Shown in pieces: positions 54,931-62,761 of a DNA stretch of 64,000 bases. Below the pieces are notes generated by a model. The model worked only from the letters and a program-made list of their open reading frames with translations. It did not search any database and was not told the origin of the DNA. The number at the start of each line of letters is the position of its first letter. The first letter of the stretch is position 1. The DNA is from Lachnospiraceae bacterium (GTDB lineage: Bacteria; Bacillota; Clostridia; Lachnospirales; Lachnospiraceae): contig JAFOEY010000015.1 of the NCBI GenBank assembly GCA_017387565.1, forward strand, positions 34,501-98,500, given 5' to 3'. The position numbers and the translations under genes are program-made.

Positions 54931-55083
54931 ATGAAAAGATTTGAGTCTCTCCTTGGAGATGGTTCACAGTTTGGTGTAAATTTCTCCTACAAAGTTCAGC
55001 CTTCTCCTGATGGGTTGGCTCAGGCGTTTGTTCTTGGCGAGGAATTCTTGGCTGGAGAGGGACATTGGGGTCTGACCCCATGA
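54931..55083 (+). pseudogene. rmlA (glucose-1-phosphate thymidylyltransferase) fragment
   Basis: The 50 codons read [15 protein letters not shown] then [20 protein letters not shown], an internal piece of RmlA (dTDP-glucose pyrophosphorylase). Both N- and C-terminal parts are gone. It ends inside the palindrome GGGGTCTGACCCC at 55067-55079, which supplies the stop codon. Confidence 0.8.
55067..55079. repeat. GGGGTCTGACCCC palindrome, copy 1
   Basis: The palindrome is followed by ATGAAATTT; the same block follows the copy at 61722. It forms the 3' boundary of the rmlA fragment. Confidence 0.8.
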
Positions 55084-55159
55084 AATTTTTATAAAACCAT
55101 GACAGGGTATTGAAAAATGTTAATATTAGAGGAAACGGAGATTGAACGAGGATGTTGAC

Positions 55160-55477
55160 ATGCTTTTAGATTTAGAAAACAATAAACGAGATTACAATAA
55201 GGAAAAGGAAGCCAGAGAGAGAAGAATGTCCGCATACGCAGAGGCTGTACAGAAGAGTACTTTGGAATCGTCATCACAGATTATTAGGACGTTGGTAGCT
55301 GAGAGACATCGACTGGGTATGACACAAATGGATATAGCTGATATAACGGGGATTCTTCCGTCAAATCTTGCCAGACTTGAGAGCGGGGGCAGAGTACCGA
55401 CTTTGGTAGTGTTACAAAAATATGCATCAGCAGTAGGAAAGCATATAGAGTTGAAGGTATGTGACGGTGTGGAATAA
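55160..55477 (+). CDS. XRE-family HTH protein (HigA-like)
   Basis: A 105-aa protein: an N-terminal charged segment (NNKRDYNKEKEARERRMSAY), then an HTH (LVAERHRLGMTQMDIADITG, ILPSNLARLESGGRVPTL). It looks like antitoxin-type or orphan regulators; no toxin lies beside it. The start at 55160 follows GAGGA; TTG at 55142 is in frame. The 3' third is duplicated as a fragment at 57075-57218. A hairpin (GAGCTGAGA/TCTCAGCTT) follows. Confidence 0.7.
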   Translation: MLLDLENNKRDYNKEKEARERRMSAYAEAVQKSTLESSSQIIRTLVAERHRLGMTQMDIADITGILPSNLARLESGGRVPTLVVLQKYASAVGKHIELKVCDGVE

Positions 55478-55587
55478 AACATGGGAGCTGAGAGACGTTA
55501 GTTTCTCAGCTTTATGCAGAATATCATAAATGATAACATGATAAATGACAGTATGAAAGTTGACGCGATAGAAAGGGAAGTGAAAAT

Positions 55588-55737
55588 ATAGCGAGAAAGT
55601 TGAGAATATGGTATCCGGGAGCAAGCTATCACTTGATGGAAAGGGGAGTACGTAGGCAGGAAATATTTCAGGATGACTTTGACAAGATGATATTCATGGA
55701 ATTTTTGGGGGCGGATTTTTTGGGGCATACCCCATGA
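55588..55737 (+). pseudogene. REP-associated tyrosine transposase (RAYT) fragment
   Basis: In frame from 55591: ARKLRIWYPGASYHLMERGV then RRQEIFQDDFDKMIFMEFLG, the N-terminus of TnpA_REP-type transposases. The initiator codon is ATA and the frame ends at a TGA within a GGGGCATACCCC palindrome. The HUH and catalytic Tyr regions are absent, so it is inactive. Confidence 0.75.
55722..55733. repeat. GGGGCATACCCC palindrome, copy 2
   Basis: Variant of the same palindrome, followed by ATGAAATAGTAGCATT as at 63843-63858. It truncates the RAYT relic. Confidence 0.7.
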
Positions 55738-55819
55738 AATAGTAGCATTGTGGAATGTGGTTGTCCATAGGGGGAAAGGAATATATAAAACCTTTTTATA
55801 TTTTTAAAAATATGCTCTT

Positions 55820-56107
55820 GCAAAGTCATGGTATTGGTGCTATGATTTTTGAAAAGGCATATTTCTATTTATCTGACAGAATATTGACGATATTTCGTTT
55901 TTTGTTTCGGATATATATTCTGATCTGTTTTTCTAACATCAATTCTTAGAATCTTATGCTTTTGAAATTCACAAACAATTTTATAAAGCAGGAGATTTTG
56001 GAAAAGACTTGATGTTTAAGATTATGATTAGGATCTTAAGATCGTGAGGTTTATGACATTGTAACTTCTTTTGCCATACATGCTCCTGCAAAGAAAGGAG
56101 ACCTTTT
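55820..56107 (+). repeat. Duplicated leader of Rpn gene, copy 1
   Basis: The segment from ATTGGTGCTATGATTTTTG to the Rpn start is nearly identical to 60520-60796 with small indels. It has no ORF with family signal. CTCCT at 56083-56087 pairs with the SD AGGAG at 56096-56100. It explains most of the 370-bp gap. Confidence 0.8.
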
Positions 56108-57073
56108 ATGGCAAAAAAGAAAGTTATGACGTTTTCGTGGAATCATTTCATGGAACGCCTAAGAAACAGTGTGTTTCGTCCCAAAAAACAGGTAAAGGAT
56201 ATCGTGTTCCGGCTGATTTTTGGTAACAACAAAGAGGCACTGCTGCAGTTGTACAATGCGTTAAACAAAACGAAGTATACCGATCCGAATGAGCTGCGGA
56301 TTGTGACACTGGACAATGCGATTTATATTTCGATGAAAAACGATCTGGCATTTCTGCTGGTCGGCACCATCAACATGTATGAGCATCAGTCCACAGTCAA
56401 CCCAAACATGCCGGTGCGTTTTATGATTTATCTGGCACAGGAATACCAGATGTTCGTGGAAAGCGCAAGCAGTAGTCTGTACGGAAACAAACTAATTCCG
56501 CTACCGCCCCCACAGTGTGTCGTTTTTTATAACGGGACAGAAGAGACACCGGATGAGTATGAGTTACGATTATCATCTGCATTCTGCAATCAGGATGTGA
56601 AGCCTGCTGCGGAGGTCATTGTTCGTGTGGTAAACATCAACTACGGCCACAATGAATATCTCATGCAGGGTTGCGAGTTGATGTCTCAGTATGCAGAATT
56701 CGTGGAGATCACCAGGGAATATGCCCTTCTATATGATGACCGTGAAGAAGCAATGAATGCGGCAATTGATTACTGTATTGCCCATGGAATTTTGGAGGAT
56801 ATTTTGAGAAAACACAGAAGTCAGATATTGGGATCGTTATTGGAAGATTTTGATGAAAAGAAATATGCAAAGACATTGCGCGAAGAGGGCCGCGAAGAGG
56901 GCTGGGAGGCCGGACTACAGGCAGGCCGCGAATCCGGACTGCGTGATGGACGTGAGGCTGGATTGCAGGATGGAAGACAAGAGGGCCGACAGGAAATGGC
57001 AAAAGCTATCGCTCGTCAGTTGAATCTGTCAGTAGAAGAGGTCTTGAAAATGGGAGCAGATGAAAACACATAA
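56108..57073 (+). CDS. Rpn-family PD-(D/E)XK nuclease, copy 1
   Basis: Recombination-promoting nuclease/putative transposase family, 321 aa. KKQVKDIVFRLIFGNNKEAL at the N-terminus, then the catalytic-type core AFLLVGTINMYEHQSTVNPN and RFMIYLAQEYQ. The C-terminus from residue about 255 is made of 4-residue repeats rich in Gly, Arg and Glu (REEG, QAGR, RDGR, QDGR), longer than in the copy at 60797. AAAGGAG precedes the ATG, inside a possible hairpin. Rpn proteins are linked to horizontal gene transfer and phage defence. Confidence 0.8.
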   Translation: MAKKKVMTFSWNHFMERLRNSVFRPKKQVKDIVFRLIFGNNKEALLQLYNALNKTKYTDPNELRIVTLDNAIYISMKNDLAFLLVGTINMYEHQSTVNPNMPVRFMIYLAQEYQMFVESASSSLYGNKLIPLPPPQCVVFYNGTEETPDEYELRLSSAFCNQDVKPAAEVIVRVVNINYGHNEYLMQGCELMSQYAEFVEITREYALLYDDREEAMNAAIDYCIAHGILEDILRKHRSQILGSLLEDFDEKKYAKTLREEGREEGWEAGLQAGRESGLRDGREAGLQDGRQEGRQEMAKAIARQLNLSVEEVLKMGADENT

Positions 57074-57074
57074 A

Positions 57075-57218
57075 TTAGCTGATATAACCGGTCTTCTTCC
57101 GTCAAATTTGGCCAGACTTGAGAGTGGAGGCAGAGTACCGACTTTGGTCGTGCTACAAAAATATGCAGGAGCGGTAGGAAAGCATATAGAGCTTAGGGTA
57201 TGTGACGGTGTGGAATAA
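57075..57218 (+). pseudogene. 3' fragment of the XRE gene at 55160
   Basis: About 47 codons match the end of the 55160 gene (ADITGLLPSNLARLESGGRV, then QKYAGAVGKHIEL). It starts immediately after the Rpn stop and ends with the same GTGGAATAA plus hairpin tail. It marks the junction of a segment duplication or insertion. Confidence 0.85.
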
Positions 57219-57310
57219 GATATGAGAGCAGAGAGACAATTGTTTCTCTGCTTTCGCACAATAATTGATTAAATTTTTGAATGAAAAATCATGAAGGAAT
57301 GGGGAATAAT

Positions 57311-58516
57311 ATGCGTGAAGAAACAAAACCTCATATTGTGAAGTCGCATGATATTAGTTTAGATTCTGATTATGTGAAATGGATTCATGATGTGAAGCAA
57401 CGTTATATAACCACACAGATAAAAGTTGCAGTTAAAGTTAATACAGAACAGCTTTACTTTAATTGGCAACTGGGGCGGGATTTAGTAGAAAGAAAAGCGG
57501 AAGAGAAATGGGGAAAAGGAATTGTAGAGCAGTTAAGTCTCGATTTACAAAGTGAATTTCCTGATGCAAAAGGCTTTTCAGCAAGAAATCTTTGGAATAT
57601 GAAAAAATGGTACTTGTTTTATTCTTCAAATAATATGTTTTCAGAACTAGTTCATACGATTGAAGACAGTATTGATTTAAACAGCTTAAAACTGCAACAG
57701 GTTGGTGCAGAAATTAGTGATAATCAAAAACTGCACCAAGCTGGTGCAGAAATACAATTTCCTGCAATCTTCGGATTTGTACCATGGAGACATCATGTGG
57801 AAATAGTAACAAAATGTAAAACAATAGAAGAAGCTTTATTTTATGTGAGAAAAACAATAGAAGAAAGCTGGAGCAGGAGTACACTTGTTGATTGTATTAA
57901 AGCAAATTTATACCAATCATCAGGTAATGCACTTACTAATTTTGCGGAAAAACTTCCTGCCATACAAGGAAAACTTGCACAGGAAATCGTAAAAGATACT
58001 TATGATTTCGGTTTTGTATCTCTTCCTGTAGGATATGATGAGGAAGAGTTGGAAGATGCATTAGAGCAGAATATTACACGCTTTTTGTTAGAGCTTGGAT
58101 CAGGATTTGCCTTTATAGGAAGACAGAAAGAGATTATCGTTGCTGGTAAAACAAGAAAAATGGATATGCTTTTTTATCATATTAAGCTTCGTTGTTATCT
58201 AGTTGTTGAACTAAAAGCTGTATCATTCGAACCCGAGTATGCAGGAAAACTTAATTTCTATGTTAATGCGGTTAATGAGTTAATGAAATCGGAATCCGAT
58301 AATCCAACAATTGGTTTACTGATATGTAAAGATAAGAATCAGACAGAGGTTCAGTGGGCTTTTCAGGGAATAGAGACACCTATGGGAGTGGCAACATACG
58401 ATAATATTCGCTTACAAGAAATAAAATCGCAGTTGCCATCGGAGGAAGCTATACAGAAACGATTAGAACAGGCAGAAGAAGAATATATCTTAAAACTAAA
58501 AGAAAGAAATAAATAA
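57311..58516 (+). CDS. DUF1016 (YhcG-type) PDDEXK nuclease domain protein
   Basis: A 401-aa protein. N-terminal DUF1016 part: YFNWQLGRDLVERKAEEKWG, LSLDLQSEFPDAKGFSARNL and the PWRHHVEIV segment. C-terminal PD-(D/E)XK nuclease with DMLFYHIKLRCYLVVELKA (D...ExK). A short internal duplication (KLQQVGAE, KLHQAGAE) lies in the linker. Similar proteins occur in defence islands and R-M neighbourhoods; no partner is visible here. Start at 57311 is preferred (GGGGAATAAT upstream); 57281 has no SD. Confidence 0.85.
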   Translation: MREETKPHIVKSHDISLDSDYVKWIHDVKQRYITTQIKVAVKVNTEQLYFNWQLGRDLVERKAEEKWGKGIVEQLSLDLQSEFPDAKGFSARNLWNMKKWYLFYSSNNMFSELVHTIEDSIDLNSLKLQQVGAEISDNQKLHQAGAEIQFPAIFGFVPWRHHVEIVTKCKTIEEALFYVRKTIEESWSRSTLVDCIKANLYQSSGNALTNFAEKLPAIQGKLAQEIVKDTYDFGFVSLPVGYDEEELEDALEQNITRFLLELGSGFAFIGRQKEIIVAGKTRKMDMLFYHIKLRCYLVVELKAVSFEPEYAGKLNFYVNAVNELMKSESDNPTIGLLICKDKNQTEVQWAFQGIETPMGVATYDNIRLQEIKSQLPSEEAIQKRLEQAEEEYILKLKERNK

Positions 58517-58564
58517 TCTAATGTTCTTGGAATCAGACTCTATGAAAATTCGTATTGGTTTTCA

Positions 58565-59113
58565 TTGAATACACAACAAATTATTGATGGCGTTTGCCTC
58601 GATCCACGAATTGGAAGTCATTATAATAATCCAAGTTTTGGGTATGGTGGATATTGTCTTCCAAAGGATACCAAGCAGCTTCTTGCTAATTATGCAGACA
58701 TACCACAGAATATGATGTCTGCAATCGTAGAGAGTAATCGGACAAGGAAAGACTATATTGCGGATCGTGTTTTGGAAATAGCCGGTTTATATGAATCCCA
58801 CAGTGATTATGATGCAAGTAAAGAAAAGGAAGTTGTTGTTGGAGTTTATCGTCTGACCATGAAATCCAATTCTGATAATTTCAGACAGAGTTCCATTCAG
58901 GGTGTAATGAAACGAATCAAAGCCCAAGGAGCTACGGTTATTGTATATGAGCCAACATTAGAAGATGGCACCACATTTTTTGAAAGTAAAATAGTGAATG
59001 ATCTTGAACAATTCAAGCAGATTGCAAATGCGATTATTGCAAACAGATATGATAGTTGTCTGGATGATGTGAAAGAGAAGGTATATACACGGGATCTCTT
59101 CAGACGTGACTGA
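58565..59113 (+). pseudogene. UDP-glucose 6-dehydrogenase, C-terminal fragment
   Basis: The 182 residues start just before the catalytic region ([20 protein letters not shown], with the active-site Cys) and run to the normal C-terminus. The NAD-binding N-terminal half (about 210 residues) is missing. No SD precedes the in-frame TTG. With the GT2 and rmlA fragments it belongs to a lost polysaccharide locus. Confidence 0.8.
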
Positions 59114-59140
59114 GTTGATGATTGTGACGAGAAAATAGAA

Positions 59141-59162
59141 TGCAAGGGGAAAGCCCCTTGCA
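59141..59162. terminator. Hairpin after the ugd fragment
   Basis: TGCAAGGGG pairs with CCCCTTGCA around an AAAG loop. No T-run follows, so it may be only a processing or partial terminator. Confidence 0.55.
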
Positions 59163-59220
59163 TAAGTATAAAACGATTAGATTGAAGTGGAAATAGTTCC
59201 GGGAGATTGAAGGGATTTCA

Positions 59221-59898
59221 TTATTTCTTCTGGTCAAGTTGAGCTTGTAACTGTGCAATCAAGAGATCCTTTTCCCTATTCTCATTTTCCAGCTTCTGAA
59301 TGTCATCTTCCAGTTTTTGATTGTCATCCGCTAATTGCTGTTTTTCCTGTACTGCTTTTTGATAGTTTTCTTCCAGTTCTTTTTTATATTCTTCCTCAAC
59401 TCTTTGCCAAAATAAATAATCGGCTCTTGCTTCACAGCGTTGGCGAATCTGTTCGTCCTGCGAAAGCTGCAGAATCGTATCGGATGCTTCTTTTATCATA
59501 GAATCTTTTTGTGCAAGCATTTTGATTTCCTCCCATGTTGTGGCTTTGAAGAGAGAAGCCCAGTAATCGATATGAAAAAGCCGGTCTTCCTTTGTTGCAA
59601 GGTCTATATGGGTTAAGTCTAGCACAGAAAGCCGCAGTTTGCTACTGTAGATTTGGTGATTTTTGATGTTTGTCATCATATAAGTTGCATAAAATTCCGG
59701 AACATCCGGAAACAAAGTAAAATCCAGAATTCCAATCTGAATGGCTGTTTTTACATGGATATAATCCTCTCCTTTTTGAAGATTATCAAAAGAGCGGCAG
59801 AGATAACTAAGGGAGCGTTCCGGCCAGTTGTGCTGATTTACAACCTGCATTTCCAGATTGATGATGGTGTTGTCATTGAGAAGGCAACGGATGTCCAA
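59221..59898 (-). pseudogene. Rpn-family nuclease with missing N-terminus
   Basis: The first Met (59898) lies inside the conserved core. The in-frame sequence continues upstream (ISVTILNPIVLGEYIDNKDF then ILDIRCLLNDNTIINLEMQV) at least to about 60030 with family-like residues but no start codon or SD, so the N-terminus is lost. The C-terminal part is a coiled coil (KAVQEKQQLADDNQKLEDD) of about 70 residues. The break coincides with the promoter of the toxin-like gene at 60051. Possibly a diverged full-length gene with unusual start, but truncation is simpler. Confidence 0.6.
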
Positions 59899-60050
59899 AA
59901 TGAAATCTTTGTTGTCAATATATTCTCCGAGTACAATGGGATTGAGAATTGTGACAGATATGGATTGATTATAGCATGGTGGAAAGAGGTTGTCTATAAC
60001 AAACTGCCTTAAAACATTTGCAGATACAAATTTGACACGAACATACGTTC

Positions 60051-60079
60051 TTGTGCACTGAGAAGAGATATGATATAAT
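60051..60079 (+). promoter_or_regulatory. Promoter of the second toxin-like gene
   Basis: TTGTGC (60051-60056), 17-bp spacer, TATAAT (60074-60079). The transcript would start near 60086 at a GTCTC-AAAA-GAGAC hairpin (60086-60099), a typical 5' stabiliser. Confidence 0.75.
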
Positions 60080-60085
60080 AGAATA

Positions 60086-60416
60086 GTCTCAAAAGAGACA
60101 AGGTGTTGCTATAACGGTAGGCGGCTGGCCCTTCTGAATAAGGAGGGATGTAATAAGAGCCCTCCAATCAGAAAGGAGGGTGGTGCAATTATGATGATGG
60201 ATTACATAACGTTAGCAGGATTTGTTCTTGCAGTTTTTGGAACCGGAGTTGCAGTTGGACGGATTGTGGAGAAAATCGAGAGATTGGAACGCAAGAGAGA
60301 AGACGAAGAACATAAAAACACAAGCAAAAACGACCGCCGTTAGATCCCTAGAAAGATTTCGACAGTCGTTTTGACTTTTGAGTTTTAGGGGGTAGCCGTC
60401 TATCGGCAACACCTTT
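60086..60416 (+). other. Type I toxin-like transcript with 5'/3' pairing and SD switch
   Basis: AAGGTGTTGC (60100-60109) is the exact complement of GCAACACCTT (60406-60415). The next 15 bases (60115-60129) pair with 60391-60405 throughout if G-U is allowed, for about 25 bp in all. CCCTCC at 60160-60165 can pair with GGAGGG at 60142-60147 or with the SD GGAGGG at 60175-60180, so the two are mutually exclusive. A hairpin with arms AAAACGAC and GTCGTTTT overlaps the ORF end. Confidence 0.65.
60191..60343 (+). CDS. Small membrane peptide, type I toxin-like
   Basis: A 50-aa ORF starting MMMDYITLAGFVLAVFGTGV: one membrane helix, then a highly charged amphipathic tail (EKIERLERKREDEEHK). AAAGGAGGG lies 10 bp upstream. 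Strong promoter, folded 5' UTR and 5'-3' complementarity parallel the locus at 16352, although the peptides differ in sequence. A weak facing promoter on the minus strand (TATAAC or TATATA near 60417-60428) could give an antitoxin RNA. No database support is claimed. Confidence 0.65.
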   Translation: MMMDYITLAGFVLAVFGTGVAVGRIVEKIERLERKREDEEHKNTSKNDRR

Positions 60417-60519
60417 TATATAGTTATAGTAGCATTTATGGAAGAAATATTCAAGGGTGATTTTTGGGGGCCAGAAATTTATAAAAACTTATTTTTTGAA
60501 AATATACTCTTGCCAATTC

Positions 60520-60796
60520 ATGACTTTGATGCTATTATTTTTGAAAAGGCATATTTCTATTTATCTGACAGAATGTTGACAATATTTCGTTTGATATTTC
60601 TGATCTGTTTTTCTAACATCAATTCTTAGAATCTTATGCTTTTGAAATTCACAAACAATTTTATAAAGCAGGAGATTTTGAGTAGGCATGATGTTTATGA
60701 TTATGATCTTCATGATTATGATCTTTATGATCGAGAGGTTTATGACATTGTAACTTCTTTAGCCATACGTGCTCCTGCAAAGAAAGGAGACCTTTT
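60520..60796 (+). repeat. Duplicated leader of Rpn gene, copy 2
   Basis: Matches 55820-56107 closely, including the CTCCT...AGGAG hairpin over the SD. A short tandem (GATTATGATCTTCAT/GATTATGATCTTTAT) is expanded here. Together with the toxin 3' UTR (to 60416) this accounts for the 450-bp gap. Confidence 0.8.
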
Positions 60797-61702
60797 ATGG
60801 TAAAAAAGAAAGTTATGACGTTTTCGTGGAATCATTTCATGGAACGCCTGAAAATCAGTGTGTTTCGACCTAAACGACAGGTAAAGGATATCGTGTTCCG
60901 GCTGATTTTTGGTAACAACAAAGAGGCACTGCTGCAGTTGTACAACGCGTTAAACAAAACGAAGTATACCAATCCGAATGAACTGCGGATTGTGACACTG
61001 GACAACGCGATTTATATTTCGATGAAAAACAATCTGGCATTTCTGCTGGTCGGCACCATCAACATGTATGAGCATCAGTCCACAGTTAACCCCAACATGC
61101 CGGTGCGTTTTATGATTTATCTGGCACAGGAATACCAGATGCTTGTGGAAAGCGCAAGCAGTAGTCTGTACGGAAACAAACTAATTCCGCTACCGACTCC
61201 GCAGTGTGTCGTTTTTTATAACGGGACAGAAGAGACACCGGATGAGTATGAGTTACGATTATCATCCGCATTCTGCAATCAGGATGTGGAGCCTGCTGCG
61301 GAGGTCATTGTCCGTGTGGTAAACATCAACTACGGCCACAATGAATATCTCATGCAAGGTTGTGAGTTGATGTCCCAGTATGCAGAGTTCGTGGAGATTA
61401 CCAGGAAATATGCCCTTCTATATGATGACCGTGAAGAAGCAATGAATGCGGCAATCGATTACTGTATTGCCCATGGAATTTTGGAGGATGTTTTGAGAAA
61501 ACACAGAAGTCAGATATTGGGATCGTTATTGGAAGATTTTGATGAAAAGAAATATGCAAAGACATTGCGCGAAGAGGGCCGCGAAGAGGGGCGTGAAGAG
61601 GGCTGGAAAGCTGGCAGACAGGAGATGGCAGAGGCTATTGCACGTCAGTTGCATCTTTCAGTAGAAGAAGTGTTGAAAATGGGAGCGGATGAAAACACAT
61701 AA
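60797..61702 (+). CDS. Rpn-family PD-(D/E)XK nuclease, copy 2
   Basis: A 301-aa paralogue of the protein at 56108; the cores differ at only about a dozen residues (for instance KISVFRPKRQ for RNSVFRPKKQ). The C-terminal Gly/Arg/Glu repeat is shorter by about 20 residues (REEGREEGREEGWKAG). Same leader and SD hairpin. The pair shows a recent duplication followed by change in the repeat length, as is common in this family. Confidence 0.8.
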   Translation: MVKKKVMTFSWNHFMERLKISVFRPKRQVKDIVFRLIFGNNKEALLQLYNALNKTKYTNPNELRIVTLDNAIYISMKNNLAFLLVGTINMYEHQSTVNPNMPVRFMIYLAQEYQMLVESASSSLYGNKLIPLPTPQCVVFYNGTEETPDEYELRLSSAFCNQDVEPAAEVIVRVVNINYGHNEYLMQGCELMSQYAEFVEITRKYALLYDDREEAMNAAIDYCIAHGILEDVLRKHRSQILGSLLEDFDEKKYAKTLREEGREEGREEGWKAGRQEMAEAIARQLHLSVEEVLKMGADENT

Positions 61703-61721
61703 ATTACGATTTGGAGTTTTT

Positions 61722-61734
61722 GGGGTCAGACCCC
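61722..61734. repeat. GGGGTCAGACCCC palindrome, copy 3
   Basis: Followed by ATGAAATTT as in copy 1. It lies 20 bp after Rpn copy 2. Further on, 61832-61856 forms a TGCCGG/CCGGCA hairpin. Confidence 0.85.
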
Positions 61735-61879
61735 ATGAAATTTATGATATTCGGAAGCCAGAACCGGCTTCGCCTTATTGATGATCATGCTGTACAACTG
61801 GTACTTGAAGGAGAATTCTTATAAAACACATGCCGGTACTTTATAAGTGCCGGCATTAAAACCGGCAACTATCAGACAA

Positions 61880-62050
61880 AAAATTCTGACTGATTGTGGA
61901 CAAAACCGACCGTTAACAACACGCTGGCATGATCCCTGATAATACAGGGCTAGGGGCGGTTCAAATCTCTACAGACCTATCGCCCTAAGAACGGCGGGTG
62001 GATGCTGTGTGTGCAGTCGCGAAATGGAATATGGGGGTAGCTCACTGAAA
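61880..62050 (+). ncRNA. Candidate structured RNA upstream of abiE
   Basis: A GC-richer block in an AT-rich neighbourhood, without an ORF. Possible stems: CCCTG-ATAATA-CAGGG, GGGGCG...CGCCC enclosing GGTTCAAATC, and CTG..CAG near 62010. It ends before the abiE promoter at 62056. No known RNA family is recognised; a degenerate mobile-element end is an alternative. Confidence 0.3.
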
Positions 62051-62055
62051 ATCCC

Positions 62056-62119
62056 TTGACAAATCGTGAAATGATTATTACAATTTAAATGAAATTCGGC
62101 AGAATAATAAAATGCCGAA
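62056..62119 (+). promoter_or_regulatory. abiE promoter and operator-like dyad
   Basis: TTGACA (62056-62061), 17-bp spacer, TACAAT (62079-62084). Downstream, TTCGGCA (62095-62101) and TGCCGAA (62113-62119) form a perfect 7-bp inverted repeat with 11-bp spacing, at the expected start of transcription. AbiEi antitoxins autorepress via inverted repeats, so this is a likely operator. Confidence 0.75.
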
Positions 62120-62173
62120 AAATATTTAAATAATTATCAAGAATTTGGATATACTGGAATTGAGGTGAGAAAG

Positions 62174-62761
62174 ATGACAAAGACTGCACAGATTTCCAAT
62201 GACCAAATGATTTTTTCAGTTCAAGAGCTGAAAGATAAAGGGTTTTCCTATTATAAAATCAATCAGATGGTTGACCAGGGGATCCTGATAAAACTGAATA
62301 AAAAGTATTATGAAAATACAAATTTTGATGGTGAGGGATCGGATTTCTACTATGCCTATGCATTTGTACCAGACGGAGTAGTTTGTCTGCTGAGTGCAGC
62401 TGTGTATTATAATCTGTCTACTTATCGCCCGGATGCCATTGATGTAGCAATTCCGAGAAAAGCAAAGGTATCAACTCTACCGGATTGGCCGGAACTGAAT
62501 ATATGCTATTTTACAGATGACCGATTTGATGTTGGTATCGAGACCGTAGAGGATGGAAATAACAGATTTCGTATATATGATATTGAGAAAACTGTTGTTG
62601 ATATCGTTTTCTACAGGGAAAAAATCGGAATTGAAGAAACGAAAGAAGTTCTTACAACCTATCTGCATCGGAGTGACCGTAATCTGAATAGGCTAATCAG
62701 ATATGCCGAGATGCTCAAATGTGGGGATGTAATGAAAATGTATCTGGAGATGCTGGTATGA
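62174..62761 (+). CDS. AbiEi-type antitoxin (type IV TA)
   Basis: The 195-aa protein has an N-terminal winged helix (FSVQELKDKGFSYYKINQMV) and a C-terminal domain with FVPDGVVCLLSAAVYYNLST and RIYDIEKTVVDIVFYREKIG, as in AbiEi antitoxins. It overlaps the toxin by 4 bp. ATG at 62174 is used with GAGGTGA at 62162-62168; GTG at 62165 overlaps that site. Confidence 0.85.
   Translation: MTKTAQISNDQMIFSVQELKDKGFSYYKINQMVDQGILIKLNKKYYENTNFDGEGSDFYYAYAFVPDGVVCLLSAAVYYNLSTYRPDAIDVAIPRKAKVSTLPDWPELNICYFTDDRFDVGIETVEDGNNRFRIYDIEKTVVDIVFYREKIGIEETKEVLTTYLHRSDRNLNRLIRYAEMLKCGDVMKMYLEMLV

Noticed and set aside
61745-61822. 25-codon ORF after Rpn copy 2
   Set aside because: No SD, no recognisable family, and it lies in a repeat-rich gap.
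61930-61990. tRNA-like segment (GGTTCAAATC resembling a T loop)
   Set aside because: No acceptor, D or anticodon arms can be drawn around it in either orientation.
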